Counted from the first letter of the stretch, positions 32,058-43,601 are shown. The stretch is 64,000 nucleotides of DNA from Odontocerum albicorne (GCA_949825065.1 OX463849.1:41475234-41539233); one strand, 5' to 3'. Made by a program: numbers and translations. Notes: generated from the letters alone by a model not told the origin.

Positions 32058-33345
32058 TTGGGTGTACAAATAAGTCACCGCCGTTTGACAAAAGTTGGCG
32101 CCACCAGTAAGTTATGGTTAAAATTGTCAGATGTAAAATGTCATTATCGTAAGGTTGGACATCTGTCAACAACATGACCTTGAAATATTAGTGAATTTTT
32201 ATCAGTATAACATATTTTTTTGTGTTCGAAAATGTCAAGTTTTGAGCCGAATAAGCGTCATTTGCGGGAACTTTTGATTTACTTCTTCAATTTGAAGAAA
32301 TCTGCAGCTGAGGCGCATCGATTGCTTGTAGAAGCATATGGTGAGGCTGCCTTAAGTGAGAGAAGTTGTCGTGAGTGGTTTCAAAAGTTTAAGAACGGTG
32401 AATTTGACATCGAAGACAAAGAACGTAGCGGAAGGCCGAAAGTGTACGAAGACGCGGAATTGGAAGTATTATTGGATCAAGATTCGTGCCAAACGCAAGA
32501 AGAACTTGCACTTACATTAGGAGTGACTCAACAAGCAATTTCACATGGGTTGAAATCATTGGGAATGATTCAAAAACAAAGAAATTGGGATTCATATGAA
32601 CTGACACGGAGAAACTTTGAATGCCAATTTTCCACATGTGAAATGCTGCTTGCCAGGCATAAACGAAAGGGTTTTCTGCACCATATAGTCACTGGTGATG
32701 AAAAATGCATCCATTATGATAATCCAAAAAGAAAGAAATCATGGGGATCCCCTGGTCATGCTTCAACATCTATGGCTAAGCCAAATATTCATGGAAAAAA
32801 ACTCTTGTTGTGTATTTGGTGGGATCAGCTTGGTGTCGTGTATTATGAGTTGCTCAAACCGAACGAAACCATTGCTGGGGCTGTCTACCGAGCACAATTG
32901 ATGAGATTGAGTCGAGCACTCGAGGAAAAGCGCGCCCACTGCTACTCCAGACACGACAAAATTATTCTCCTGCATGATAATGCTCGTCTACATGTTGCGG
33001 CGCCGGTCAAAACCTTTTTGGAAACAATCAATTGGGAAGTTTTACCCCACCCGCTGTATTCACCAGACATTGCTCCTTCTGATTTTCACTTGTTTCGATC
33101 GATGACGCATGACCTGTCTGAGCAGCACTTCACATCATATGAAGATACCAAAAATTGGGTCGATTCGTGGATAGCCTCAAAAGATGAAGCATTCTTCCGA
33201 CGCTGTATCCGTATGCTGCCAGAAAGATGGGAAAAGGTAGTGGCAAGCGATGGGCAATACTTCGAATAAAACATGAGGTTCCGTTCTTTCACAATAAATG
33301 CCCAATTTTTGATAAAAAACGGCGGAAACTTATTTGTACACCTAA
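32058..33345 (+). mobile_element. Full-length mariner transposon
   Basis: The 1,288-bp element lies between TA dinucleotides (32056-32057 and 33346-33347). The left end is ttgggtgtacaaataagtca and the inverted right end is ttaggtgtacaaataagttt. Both continue with ccgccgttt, giving terminal inverted repeats of about 29 bp with a few mismatches. Inside is one uninterrupted transposase gene with short UTRs. Size, TA flanks and gene are all as expected for a complete mariner, making it the best candidate for activity in this window. Confidence 0.96.
32232..33269 (+). CDS. Mariner transposase, apparently intact (345 aa)
   Basis: Cuts the element out and joins it at TA sites, acting in the nucleus on its own terminal repeats. 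I chose the ATG at 32232 (MSSFEPNK); an upstream extension starts only at a TTG. The length of 345 residues is normal for mariner. Residues 1-110 hold the paired helix-turn-helix DNA-binding region (LKKSAAEAHRLLVEAYGEAA; TQEELALTLGVTQQAISHGL) with the linker ERSGRPK between. The catalytic triad is D156 (VTGDEK), D249 (LLHDNARLH) and D284 (SPDIAPSDFH). The last two are 34 residues apart (DD34D). The YSPDIAP signature is present. The usual WVPHEL-type motif is altered to NWDSYELT near residue 120, which could impair assembly. No stop or frameshift. Confidence 0.95.
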   Translation: MSSFEPNKRHLRELLIYFFNLKKSAAEAHRLLVEAYGEAALSERSCREWFQKFKNGEFDIEDKERSGRPKVYEDAELEVLLDQDSCQTQEELALTLGVTQQAISHGLKSLGMIQKQRNWDSYELTRRNFECQFSTCEMLLARHKRKGFLHHIVTGDEKCIHYDNPKRKKSWGSPGHASTSMAKPNIHGKKLLLCIWWDQLGVVYYELLKPNETIAGAVYRAQLMRLSRALEEKRAHCYSRHDKIILLHDNARLHVAAPVKTFLETINWEVLPHPLYSPDIAPSDFHLFRSMTHDLSEQHFTSYEDTKNWVDSWIASKDEAFFRRCIRMLPERWEKVVASDGQYFE

Positions 33346-33695
33346 TATAAAACTGAGTATTTTTTATTGTATTTATAGAATTCATCCTGCTGAGAGTGCT
33401 TTGTGCACTAAGTACTTAAAGCAGTATTAAGTGCACTATTAACCTTTACAAGGTCAATGGTGCAATAAGTTATATGTTTTCCAATAAATTAATCGTTTTA
33501 TCTTAAAAATTATTGTGTTCAGTGTTGTGGTAGTGCCAGCCTTGAAGAATGCGGGTGGTAAAAGCTAAATAAACGTAGTAGAAATGTGTACCTTGCGTAT
33601 AATCTCTGGTAATGCTTTTTTTGGTAAAGATGTATCGAATTAAGTATTGTATAACTGTTTGTTAGAGATGGACGTTGTAAAAAAAAATAATGAAG
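33346..33695. other. Unassigned sequence
   Basis: Nothing recognised. Confidence 0.4.
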
Positions 33696-33810
33696 GAATC
33701 TTGTGACGGTTTGGCCACATTGAAAGAATGAGCTGCGAAAGACTTTCGAAACAAACGTAGATGTATGAAATTAATGGAGAGCGTGATAAAACGTGAAGCA
33801 TTTAGGCGGT
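33696..33810 (+). pseudogene. Decayed family V RT C-terminal fragment
   Basis: cggtttggccacattgaaag encodes a WFGHIER-like motif, followed by agactttcgaaacaaacg. Short and mutated. Confidence 0.5.
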
Positions 33811-33869
33811 TTTGTCTATTTAACCAGTTTTTCTATTAAACCGAAACGGCGAGGTATTGAGTGGGGTTG

Positions 33870-34150
33870 GAGAAACAAGGAAACTCCTAAATAGAGTTGC
33901 CCAACAACGATCCAGTTAGATAGGTCATAACATCAATCACCCAGGCCTGCTTCTTACCATCGTCGAGGGAATGATTGAGGGCAATAACCATAGAGGCCGC
34001 CCTAGATACAGCTACATGGACCGGGTGATCCGGGATGTGCGCTGTGGCAGCTACCAGGAGATGAAGAAACTGGCGGATGACAGAGATGAGTGGAGGGATC
34101 GAGTGCTTGGTGCAGACCAATCCTAGGATTTTAACCCAGAAGAAGAACCA
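33870..34150 (+). pseudogene. LINE reverse transcriptase C-terminus
   Basis: An open stretch ends at a TAG near 34124. It encodes GLLLTIVEGMIEGNNHRGRP, RYSYMDRVIRDVRCGSYQEM and KKLADDRDEWRDRVLGADQS. This GRP...R..Y.D.V..D....Y..MK.LA.DR..WR pattern closes many LINE RT proteins. Only the last 60 or so residues remain. A short purine-rich end (cagaagaagaacc) follows. 5'-truncated insertion; target duplication not identified. Confidence 0.7.
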
Positions 34151-34513
34151 GTTGAGTGTTTTATGATAATATGTGATGTGATTGTTCTTTCTTAGGTTGT
34201 GATGAAGCTCACATTCGTACTATCTAACCAGGTCCTACATCATGTCTTAATTTGCGTAGTTCCTACACGCCTCCAGGAAACGCATACAGTGAGTGGTCCA
34301 TAATTTGGATCTATTCGCATTCACAGAAAGGCGACTCTGATAGGCTCATCTTATGCATATCATATGAAGTGCGACCCACTCTGCATCTGATCCTTTTCCG
34401 AGTGCACCACTCCTTCAGAGGTAGAGAGTTCAAAACCCAGCAACTTCACCGCCGGATCGCTCACTATTTGTCTGTTTTTATGGCATACTCCGTCAATAGG
34501 GATGAGATTTAAA
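34151..34513. other. Unassigned sequence
   Basis: No supportable feature. Confidence 0.4.
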
Positions 34514-34515
34514 TA

Positions 34516-35458
34516 CGAGGTATATCCAGAAATAAAGTGTACTGAGGCTCTCACGACCGGATGGATTTTATTTTCGACATGTTGGCTACACTTCCGTGTA
34601 GCCTGATCCTTCTCCTCCGCAACGAGACCGGTTCGAGGTTACGTTGAGAAGTGTCGACGCGACAACACGTTTCGTGAAAAATGTCAAACCAATCTCCCGC
34701 CAAGTGCGAAATTTTGTAAAAAGGCAAGAGTTTTTGAGGCGCTGCCAACTCCATGGAGATGAATTTCTCCGCTCCATCGTTACTGGAGATGAAACTTGGG
34801 TTGCACACTACACGCCTGAAACCAAAATGCAGTCTCAGCAGTGGCGTCACACCTCTTCACCCTCCGCCAAAAAGTTCAAAACCACAATTTCAGCCAAGAA
34901 AATTATGGCATCCGTGTTTTGCGACTGTCAAGGCATAATTTTAATTGAATATATGCCTCAAGGGGAGACCATCAACTCTGCAAGATACTGTGAGACCCTA
35001 AAAAAATTGCGGAAGGCGATTCAGAACAAGAGGAGAGGCATGCTGACAAAGGGAGTCTGCCTGCTGCACGAAAATGCCAGACCACACACAGCCAACGCCA
35101 CGAAGGAACTGCTCGCCTCGTTTAAATGGGATGTCCTGAACCATCCCGCGCATTCCTCTGACCTTCAGATTACTATCTCTTTACCTCCCTGAAGCTGCAC
35201 ATGGGTGGAAAACGGTTTTCAACCAACGAGGATGTGAAGGAGGAGGTGGTGAAGTGGACGGAGGAGTTGGCGGGAAACTACTTCGAGGAAGGCATCAAAA
35301 AGTTGATACCCCGCTTCACCACCTGCATTGAGAGGAATGGCGACTATGTCGAAAAATAGCTTACATATGTACTACGATAACCACGTAATTTTTTTGTTGA
35401 AATAAAAAAAATTGTAACCTACAAAAATTCAGTACACTTAGTTTCTGGATATGCCTCG
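34516..35458 (+). mobile_element. Catalytic-domain-only mariner derivative, copy 1
   Basis: The 943-bp element lies between TA dinucleotides (34514-34515, 35459-35460). The ends cgaggtatatccagaaataa and, inverted, cgaggcatatccagaaacta form inverted repeats of about 30 bp. A perfect 8-bp hairpin, ggctacac/gtgtagcc with loop ttcc, lies at 34584-34603. Compared with a complete mariner, about 350 bp coding for the DNA-binding half are missing. The same deletion is present in 52558-53511. Confidence 0.92.
34644..35359 (+). pseudogene. Mariner transposase, DNA-binding half deleted, copy 1
   Basis: Reads RSVDATTRFVKNVKPISRQV directly into EFLRRCQLHGDEFLRS and the first catalytic motif IVTGDETWVAHYTPETK. 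The second catalytic Asp is replaced by Glu (HENARPH, codon 35070-35072). A 7-bp deletion near 35163 shifts the frame before the third motif, although the rest (LKLHMGGKRFST ... ERNGDYVEK) is still legible. The ATG present in copy 2 is lost. Inactive. Confidence 0.93.
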
Positions 35459-35460
35459 TA

Positions 35461-36010
35461 CTTGCAATTATTTTCTATGAATACTTCGTTTACCGCTTAA
35501 CCTTTAAATAATTCGTCCCAATAATGTTCAATCCGCCATTTGGTTCGACATCACTAATAAATTTAGAGAAAGTATAATAACATAACAAGAACAGCAACAA
35601 ATCGTCGAGTGAGCCCTTGTAAGATGCCGCAGAATGTGCAACAATAAGAAGTAATGGTCCATACACAATTTATTATCTGTGCAGCATGCAGATAAGCATT
35701 GTAATTAATCAAAGGGGTCTTTCTTGCTACTCCGTGGCAGAAATAAATCCGTAGATATCTGTATTATGCCATCTGTGTGCTCGATGCTCGCTTTGAGAAC
35801 TCTCCTCTTTTATATCGCTGCTTATTAGATTCGTATCGCTAACTAAACGTTCGACGAGTAAACAGGAATGGATTTTATGATTAATAGAAAATATTTAAAA
35901 ACTTAATCGAATGTTTCTTCTTCCTTCAAAGAACTTTTCCATTCATATATCGATTGTTAAATTTTGGTAGCCTAATATCATAATTGAAACTTTGAATTGT
36001 CAAGAATTTT
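35461..36010. other. Unassigned sequence
   Basis: No supportable feature. Confidence 0.4.
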
Positions 36011-36011
36011 T

Positions 36012-36335
36012 ATTTTTTTCAATTGGTTTCGCTATATTGACTCATATAATTACATAATGTCTTTAATTTGGTGGTAATAAGTAATAAGACATATCAGTTA
36101 CTCGTATAAACGATTTGATTCAATGTAAATCATTTTGATTTTTATAATAAAATAAATAAAACACTTATTTTTTATTTTTTTCAATTGGTTTCGCTATATT
36201 GACTCATATAATTACATAATGTCTTTAATTTGGTGGTAATAAGTAATAAGACATATCAGTTACTCGTATAAACGATTTGATTCAATGTAAATCATTTTGA
36301 TTTTTATAATAAAATAAATAAAACACTTATTTTTT
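36012..36335. repeat. 162-bp tandem duplication, nearly identical
   Basis: tcaattggtttcgctatatt starts at 36019 and again at 36181. I see no differences across the 162-bp units. Each includes one TACTCGTA (36099-36106 and 36261-36268). Confidence 0.95.
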
Positions 36336-36429
36336 ATTTTTTATTCACCACTGTTTTACTTTTCACTACCGGTTTCAAAGACTTCCGTCTTCTTCGTCAG
36401 GTGAAGATGAACTTAATTATGTCTGAATT
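36336..36429. mobile_element. Possible element end with an accggtttc core
   Basis: ttttacttttcactaccggtttcaaagacttccgtcttcttcgtcaggtgaagatg has the same layout as the core of the foldback family (accggtttcaaggctttcac...catcagg), but the sequence has diverged. It may be a related LINE/foldback tail. Confidence 0.35.
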
Positions 36430-36850
36430 TTGTTTTAATTAATAAATAAATAAATAAAGGTTTATTGATAGCAGCATAGTATGTACATAATACATTTAGA
36501 CACATTTCAAGAACACATTAAAAAACAGAAGCTATCAAAAGGTCTGGGTTCATCTAATAACATCCCCCCGGCTAAGATACACCCCACCAATATAGGGCGA
36601 GCCCAGCCACGGGGACACCAGATGTTTTTCAGCCCACACCTTTGAACACGTAGAACAAGAAGATAAAAAAAAACAGAAAATAAATAGATAACAAAAAAAA
36701 TACGAGTACATTCAAAAGAGAAGACGTTAAAAGGTCCGGACTCATCCCACAAACATTCCCCCGGCTGAGATACACCCCACCAATGTAGGGCGAGCACGAC
36801 CGCAAGGGCATCAGGGGGCTTCCATCCCACACCCCCGCATATCTAGATTT
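36430..36850 (-). mobile_element. LINE 3' UTR with internal duplication
   Basis: On the minus strand it ends in caataaacctttatttattt. Two diverged units of about 190 bp (36500-36640 and 36690-36830) repeat cgagcccagccacggggac/ctcgccctacattgg-type sequence and gtgtatctcagccgggg. The plus-strand copy at 46000-46300 has one unit. Short minus-strand frames here are not conserved. The right unit holds TACGAGTA at 36701-36708. Confidence 0.65.
36701..36708. other. TACGAGTA, candidate excision footprint in a LINE UTR
   Basis: Read on the minus strand, aatgtactcgtatttt minus CTCGTA is aatgtatttt. That is what the copy at 46190 shows (aaatgtattttcc). Confidence 0.75.
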
Positions 36851-37576
36851 AAGAATAAATAAAAAAACAAAAACGTATGGCAGAAAACCAAATAAAAAGT
36901 AAACCCACATTGAAATAGGTACAGAAGGGGGGAGGGGAGTAGTAGTTAATAAGGGCAGGGGAGTAGGTAGACGTCAAAAGGATGCCTAGTGAACGGGAAA
37001 CATATTAAGCAGAGGACTATTATTGAAATTAAGTTGGTTGTTTATAATGTTAAGACTTAATTTAACTTTTTTTTAATGTCCAGAATTCCTAAGTTTACCA
37101 GTTGCTATCCTCACCGGCTCAGGTGCACAAACTGCAAACCACGATCGATATCAAACGAATGGGCTTTTTTTTTCAATTAAGTAGTTGGCGAACTCCGAAA
37201 AATTTTCAAAGTTTGTTGTTGTCTTGCCTATGTAATTTTTTAAGTGTTTTATTTATTTTATTAAAAATTCATAAACATGACACCACAAAGTGAAACAAAC
37301 GTTTTTTTCTAAGATTTTATTTATTTATTTTATTTTTAATTTTTTAAATTTTATTTTATTAGGAAAACATACAGTGTTTATGTCGGTATTATTACTGATA
37401 TCTATGGGTTTCGAAACACCATTTAACAGTTTTCGCATATGGTTTCACACTTAATTATGTTAGGAGATTGGTAAGAAGGTAGTAGGTAGGCTTTAAGTAA
37501 TGCTGAAAACTGTTAACCAGGAGACAGTCAGGGGTGAGACAGTCAGAGAGAGGCAGTCAGAAAGATCCAAGAAATA
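36851..37576. other. Unassigned sequence
   Basis: A purine-rich stretch at 36925-37010. No supportable feature. Confidence 0.4.
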
Positions 37577-37585
37577 AATCATTTT

Positions 37586-37835
37586 TTATAGTTAAAGCAT
37601 TAACATTGTGGAGGTTTAAAGACATTGTAATTTGTTCTATCGAACACTGTTTATTCCACTTTACGTAACGGTATAACCGTACCGGTTTTAAGGCTTTCAC
37701 CACATCATCAGGGGAGCACAAACAAGACTCTTGTTTGTGCTCCCCTGATGATGAGGTGAAAGCCTTGAAATCGGTAGGGTTATATACCGTTACATAAAGT
37801 GAAATAAACAGTGTTTGATCCAACAAATTACAATG
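37586..37835 (-). mobile_element. Foldback element, copy C
   Basis: Flanked by a 9-bp direct repeat, aatcatttt, at 37577-37585 and 37836-37844. The loop is minimal (cacaaacaagactcttgtttgtg). The left side has the extra outer segment tatagttaaagcattaacat; the right side stops at caatg. Inverted relative to copy A. Confidence 0.88.
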
Positions 37836-37845
37836 AATCATTTTG

Positions 37846-40248
37846 TGTTCGACGAATAAAAAAGAATAAATTTTATGAATTATGAAATATGTTACTCATA
37901 CAAATCGTTGGAATGATTGTAAATTTATTTTTAAACACTGTTTAAAAAATCGAATGTATTGTATTTTTCTTATAACCGCATGAATAAATGAATTAAGAAA
38001 TTTTTGTGTGTTATTGTATTACGCTTTAGTTGTGTATAGTACAACCTGATGGGTTTATTGCCATGGGACAGTTTCTTTTTATCTGAAAAAAATATTACTG
38101 AAATAAAACGGGGGATGATATTGTTTTTAATTTTGGTTTTCTTCTTTCTCTAACTACGTACGATCAACTCTTTTGATCCTTAAGTGACACGTCCTCTATT
38201 TTGAGGTTTTTCATGACAATTTTTACTGTTGACAGCAATACGGAAACTGACCTCACCGTTTCCCTTTTACAACTAAGATTTATTAAAAAAGACAACATAG
38301 TTTACTACTTTACGGTATCTACTGTTGTCGAATTCATTATTGACAGCTTTAAAACATTTTGTGTTTATATGTTGTGGCATATAAATGCCATAACTTGTAA
38401 AAATAGAAAATCTTTGAAAAGATGGTGTATTTTTGCGATAATTATGTATTGTACATCATTTGAATAATATTATCCCACTCTGTAGGAGAAGATGAGCTGG
38501 AATTCGCTGATTGGACATAAATAAGCAGAATATATTGGTAATGTCTCCTCGGATGCTTTGAGTCGACAATGAAACGTTTCATTATGCATTTAATGATGAT
38601 TTCTTATCTCGGTTAACAAGATCGCTTTTCTGAATTGCCTGAAATGTTAGTTAATGCACGATCAACGGAAAATTCTTCCTTTTAAACTGGCATTAAATGT
38701 TATTAATTATATGATTATGTTTGAATTAACATTATTTTTTTTGTTGTAACGTGCTTGTATAGAGACCTTCTATTATCTAGAGACCCTCTATTATCCCCTA
38801 TACGCCTAAGCCCATCAAATTTAAAATATTTTTCTTCCAGAAAAACCAGTTTTTTACGCTATATTTTCCTCCACCCCCTTAATTTATTCGAGTAAAAGGA
38901 CTTAAGAAATTTAGGGAAGGTTCATTTGCAATAATTAAGAATCAACGTTGAACACTTGATCTCCTTGACAGTCAAGTCCAAGAAGGCATCTCAAACCTGT
39001 TAAATTGAAAACATATTGGAGTTCGAAGGCGCACGCTGTGAGAAGACGATAGGATATATAATAGGGAGTGAGGTGGTCGCAAGGACGCCTTCATCCTTCA
39101 GTGGATAAACAACGGCTGAAGGTGTTTATGAGATGAATTATTTAAAATAACGGTTCCCAAACGTTTTCACTGTCGGACCCCTTGGCAATTGGCTTTATTG
39201 TTACAGACTCCCAATTAATATAAATTGACTATGTAATTTTTTACGTTTTAAATTGAATTGAAAAAATTAAACAATACTTTTTACATATTATTGAAAATTA
39301 GCTAATTTGTGTAATAAATTTATATATTTTCATTTCGTCTTAATACGAAGGACGATACTGCTTTTTTATTATAATTTCATTGATGTCGGGGTCAATGTTG
39401 AATAGTTTTATCAATAAATCTGAATTCACCTTCTACCCGTTTTAATATGTATTTTTTATGTGGACGACGGTTGAAAATCTTATTAAATTGTACATAAAGC
39501 TGTATGCGATATCCGGATATATCCTCTCTTTGAAATGGACCAAAAGTTGAACGAATATCTTTGAAGATTGTCTTTTGAGATGAATCACGTGAAATCTCCT
39601 TGTTTGTTGATAGGAACCTACCAACAGTCGTGTAATGGCCATCAGTAGAAAAATAAATTCATTCCAGCTAGTTGCATGCGTGAAGAAGACATTTTTAGTA
39701 ATTTCTGGAAGAGGTCGCGGAAAATGAAAGAATTCTATATATTGAGCCGTGTATCATATTCCCAATATATACATTTTTGCTGAACTGAGCGAAAATCTGC
39801 TCAAATTAGCCGGCTTACACTACAGAAAACGTTTATTCCACGATATAGGGCTAGTTATATAGCATGGAGTAAATATGTTAGATTTTGTTCTAAGACTGAT
39901 GCTGGTACCTAAGAATTTAATTTAGGAAAGAGGGCTCGGGTTAATGTTTATTTATTTACAAAATTAACGACACTTGTGTATCTTACATAATGCAGTAATA
40001 ATAAAAGCATAAGATAATATAAGTTATCTTTCCAAATAAAAAACTTTAAAAAATAGGATACACATGTTATATCATTCAAAATATACTAAACACAACACGG
40101 GAAACAAAATTTTAAAAACATCACTCAGCAATACAATACTTATAAAATATAAATTATAACTTTTAAATCTCTCGATGAGAAATATAAGACAAGATACAAA
40201 AAAAAACTTGAGATTAAATAGAATTAGATTAAAAAGAACCAGCCCCTA
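37846..40248. other. Unassigned AT-rich sequence
   Basis: An 18-bp tandem pair (tagagaccttctattatc) lies at 38760-38795. A possible decayed LINE 3' end lies near 39050-39135 (cgccttcatccttcagtgga), resembling the end at 44480. The 88-residue frame at 38201-38467 is not recognised. The rest shows nothing. Confidence 0.4.
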
Positions 40249-40259
40249 AGTCGTCAAAA

Positions 40260-40897
40260 GACATCCCAACCCCGTCATAAAAGCCCTAGGACACTACAAC
40301 GCGAACACTAAATATAGGCACACGCGCCCGAAATCAATATTGAAAAACACCCCTTACGAACCCCCCCTTAACCGTAAACGTCCCCTTAAATGACCCTCCG
40401 GTCGTCACTCTGAACACTCCCCCGTACTCCACCCGCCACCGACACCACCAACGGCAGACAGCCTCCCTCCATAGACAACCGCGTACTTCCCATAACTAAC
40501 GTCTATGTATTAATATTTTATAAATAGTCACACACGTCTCCCCACATACCTATATATACAACATTTCATATTTTTTATTTTATTCACCATCATCTCGCCT
40601 TCATTATTTTTCACTCACACCCATTCAATATATTACCGTGTGTGACAACGCAAATCCACAAATCTATGTATATTCGTATGTAATATTATTTATATATCAT
40701 CACGTTTATATATTTAACGTTTTTTATTATTTCTCACAATCATTCATCAAAAAACAAAAAAAAAAACAATCCTTTCCCGTCTCCATAAAAGAACCAAAAA
40801 TTTCAACCAAATTACATTAACAGTCAGAAATTATCCGATGAAGGAGTATGGCGTCCTACCATTGGACCGAGACTCCGAATTAGTTATCCACCACTAG
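40260..40897 (+). mobile_element. 5'-truncated Jockey-like LINE, copy 3
   Basis: Flanked by a perfect 11-bp duplication, agtcgtcaaaa, at 40249-40259 and 40898-40908. It starts in the last ORF2 codons (HPNPVIKALGHYNANTKYRH, RPKSILKN) and contains the whole 3' UTR, ending ...ccaccactag without poly(A). The 3' stem-loop is at 40834-40866 with a wobble pair. Confidence 0.94.
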
Positions 40898-40908
40898 AGT
40901 CGTCAAAA

Positions 40909-42146
40909 ATATTCACCAAACCAATCATAAATCACAACGTGCAACTGTCGTTAGGAAATTGTTATTGACACATTCAAATTGTAAAAGTTTCCGCGTGTTT
41001 CTAGTAGAAGAGTGGAAACCAATTTAAGCCTATATATCGGGAGTATCTTCGATATTGTGAATAACCTTATACAGAAATATGAAATTGAATATAATTATTT
41101 CAGATAGTTTAAGAGGCGGGTGTAATTCAATAAAAGATCGTAGTCAAACATTTTTTGACTTGGATTTTTTTAATATAAAATATGATCAATTATTAATAAT
41201 GCATCTATTGTTGTTTCAAAATTATATTTATTGATATGTTATGTCCCATCGTGTACTTTTAAGCTATCTCTCACAAGAAGAGAAATCGTCATGGCAAAGA
41301 AAATTCGATATAATAATTGAGGGCGTGATGAAGCTCGGAAGATGTTGTCGTAACTTTTGTAGGAGGGACACTCGACAATAAATTTAAATGTGTCGTGTGA
41401 TGGTCTTGATAGTTATGTTTCCGTTACCTTTTGTATCGAGAATTTTTGTCCGATAGAAATCTTACAAGGTTTATTCTGAAACATTAAATACTTATTTTGT
41501 AGTTCTCAAACTAGACTAATTTTATTATAGATACATTTACTTGATATAACCAGCGAAAGTTGTACTTTGAATATTTCGAGCATTTGACATTACGAAATCT
41601 ATCTCACTCCCTCTTTCTCCCTCCTTCCAAATGTTGGGGCTTAAACGATGACAGGGTATGCTTTTATATATCACGCTCCTTTATAGCCTTCATTGCGTCC
41701 TTCCATTGCATCCTTAAGGGTCCTTGGTAAAGTGTTTTCTCTAGATACCTCCTCGTTATTGGTCTGACATCGTTGCTGTAAATAATTTGCCTGACAGCCG
41801 ATTGTTTTAAAGTCTGATGATAAACTCTAGCCATTGTTGTAAAACATTTATCAATATTTTCATTAAATGCATCATTTTGTCCTTTTTTTTAGAACCCTTA
41901 TTATTAAGTATACTATACTTCGGTGACATTTATACATATTTTATGTATTAGAGGAAACTTTGTGACCAGCATTATCGGTACCGTAGCTTGTTCGTTTATA
42001 TTCTGATTGTCAGTAGAGCATCCTAACTTCGGTTGTTGGAGGGCTCTGGACTAGTTTTTCTTAAGACTTTTTTTATCATCTGATTTTTTTTTGTTATATT
42101 TGTATTTAATAGCTGTCTAACACAGATTATTCTGTGGCTGTGGTAT
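40909..42146. other. Unassigned sequence
   Basis: No supportable gene or repeat. Confidence 0.4.
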
Positions 42147-42580
42147 TTATTTATTTATTTAACACTTTTATTGCAATACAATCTGGCGGGCTTATTGCCA
42201 GGCGGCAATCTCTTCCAACCAACCAGACAAAAGTAAATGAAGCAAGTTACATGGTCGCATAAATCATTCAAATGACTATCCATCCCCACGAAATCCATAA
42301 ACACATACGTGAGCACATGCCCACAAACCCCACAAAGACGGAAAATCACCCGAACATTATTTTTCATATAAAGTGAGATATCATCAATCAAAAGTAAAGT
42401 AATGGATGGTGGAGAGGAAAGGAAAAGAAAAATCAGGAATGAAACACGTTATTTTACTGACTAGAAATTAAGAGTTTTTTCAGTCGCTTCTGAAAGCATG
42501 CCAAGGACGGAGCGAGTCTTATATTGGTTTGTAACTGATTCCAGAGTCTCACTGCATGGGCAGTAAAGGTATGTCACGAG
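42147..42580 (-). mobile_element. LINE 3' end with RT C-terminus
   Basis: The minus strand from about 42575 encodes FTAHAVRLWNQLQTNIRLAP and SLACFQKRLKKLLISSQ before a stop. This is the common LINE ending (VRLWN.L...IR...S...F...L). A UTR of about 300 bp follows, with gttggttggaagagattgcc and a TAAATAAATAAATA tail at 42147-42162. The last 190 bp recur at 12349-12535, and the tail motif recurs in the SINEs at 22829 and 57196. Confidence 0.85.
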
Positions 42581-43202
42581 TGAAGAAATAACTTTTTTTT
42601 CCTAGATTTAATACAAAAAAGTAAAGCATATTTTGTTTCCAAGAGTTTTTTGGGGATTAATAAGTTCAACGATTCAAATAACAAACATCTCATTTCATCC
42701 ACATATCTCTCGATTATTATTGAATGCATCCACATTAACAATTCATTTATCCCAAGTGCAACCGCTGTAGGCGAATGTCTCCGAGTCATTCGCAAATTAA
42801 TAATATATAATTACAACGTTAATGCAAACGTTCAGGGCGGGTAATGTATCAATTATGCGGCGGTCCGGCTGCCCTGGGTCTGGTCTCCAGCTGATCCTGT
42901 ATCTGCTGATAGCAGCCAATCTCCTGGCTGACTGCAACAGAAACTCGATATGTCGTTAACATTCAAAAGCATTTTAAATTTAAATACACTTGAATCGAGA
43001 CGCATATCGATAAAGGTGATTAGTACTTCATTGTTCTTGCACTATATTTTCATAATTATTTTGATTTGCCACAGGTTAATAAAATCGTGCATGTCTCCGT
43101 ACTATAGATAAATATTTGAATATTTCTAGTGATAGTACCGTCATCGATGGTGGACTTTAGGCATCTGCACTTATTGGCTTCCTATTATTTCCCGCTTACT
43201 TA
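42581..43202. other. Unassigned sequence
   Basis: A GC-rich patch lies at 42840-42930 (ggcggtccggctgccctggg). Short frames on both strands at 42574-42844 are not recognised. Confidence 0.35.
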
Positions 43203-43325
43203 TCGAGGTATTTTTTTCAAAACTACGTAGTAGTTTTGAAAAAATACCTCGAATTTTTTCAAAACTACAACTTCAAAACTATTTTTTCAAAACTGCTACG
43301 TAGTTTTGAAAAAATACCTCGAGGT
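43203..43325. repeat. AT-rich palindrome with repeated arms
   Basis: tcgaggtatttttttcaaaacta pairs with tagttttgaaaaaatacctcga around cgtag (43203-43252). The right arm then recurs at 43300-43325, with caaaacta motifs between. The structure could form alternative hairpins. Confidence 0.85.
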
Positions 43326-43601
43326 TTAAAAATCAAATAGCGTTTTTTGGATTAATCATCCTTTATCAATATGTCTCAATAGACTAGGTATTTGCCAAAC
43401 ATTAGAGGTAAAATTACGGCTGCAAAATAGTCTATTAAATAAGAGACTTGATAGTCATTATTGGCATCCAAATTTTAAAATATACATTCCACTTGATTTG
43501 AGATACATTTATGAGTTGACTTTATTAAACTCAAATAAAGCTTTTGTCAATTTTAGTAATTAAAATTAAGAAAAAGCGTTTTATAACTGTTTATAAGTAG
43601 T

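Noticed and set aside
32220..32231. Mariner transposase start at 32220
   Set aside because: That codon is TTG. The ATG at 32232 gives the 345-residue length usual for mariner.
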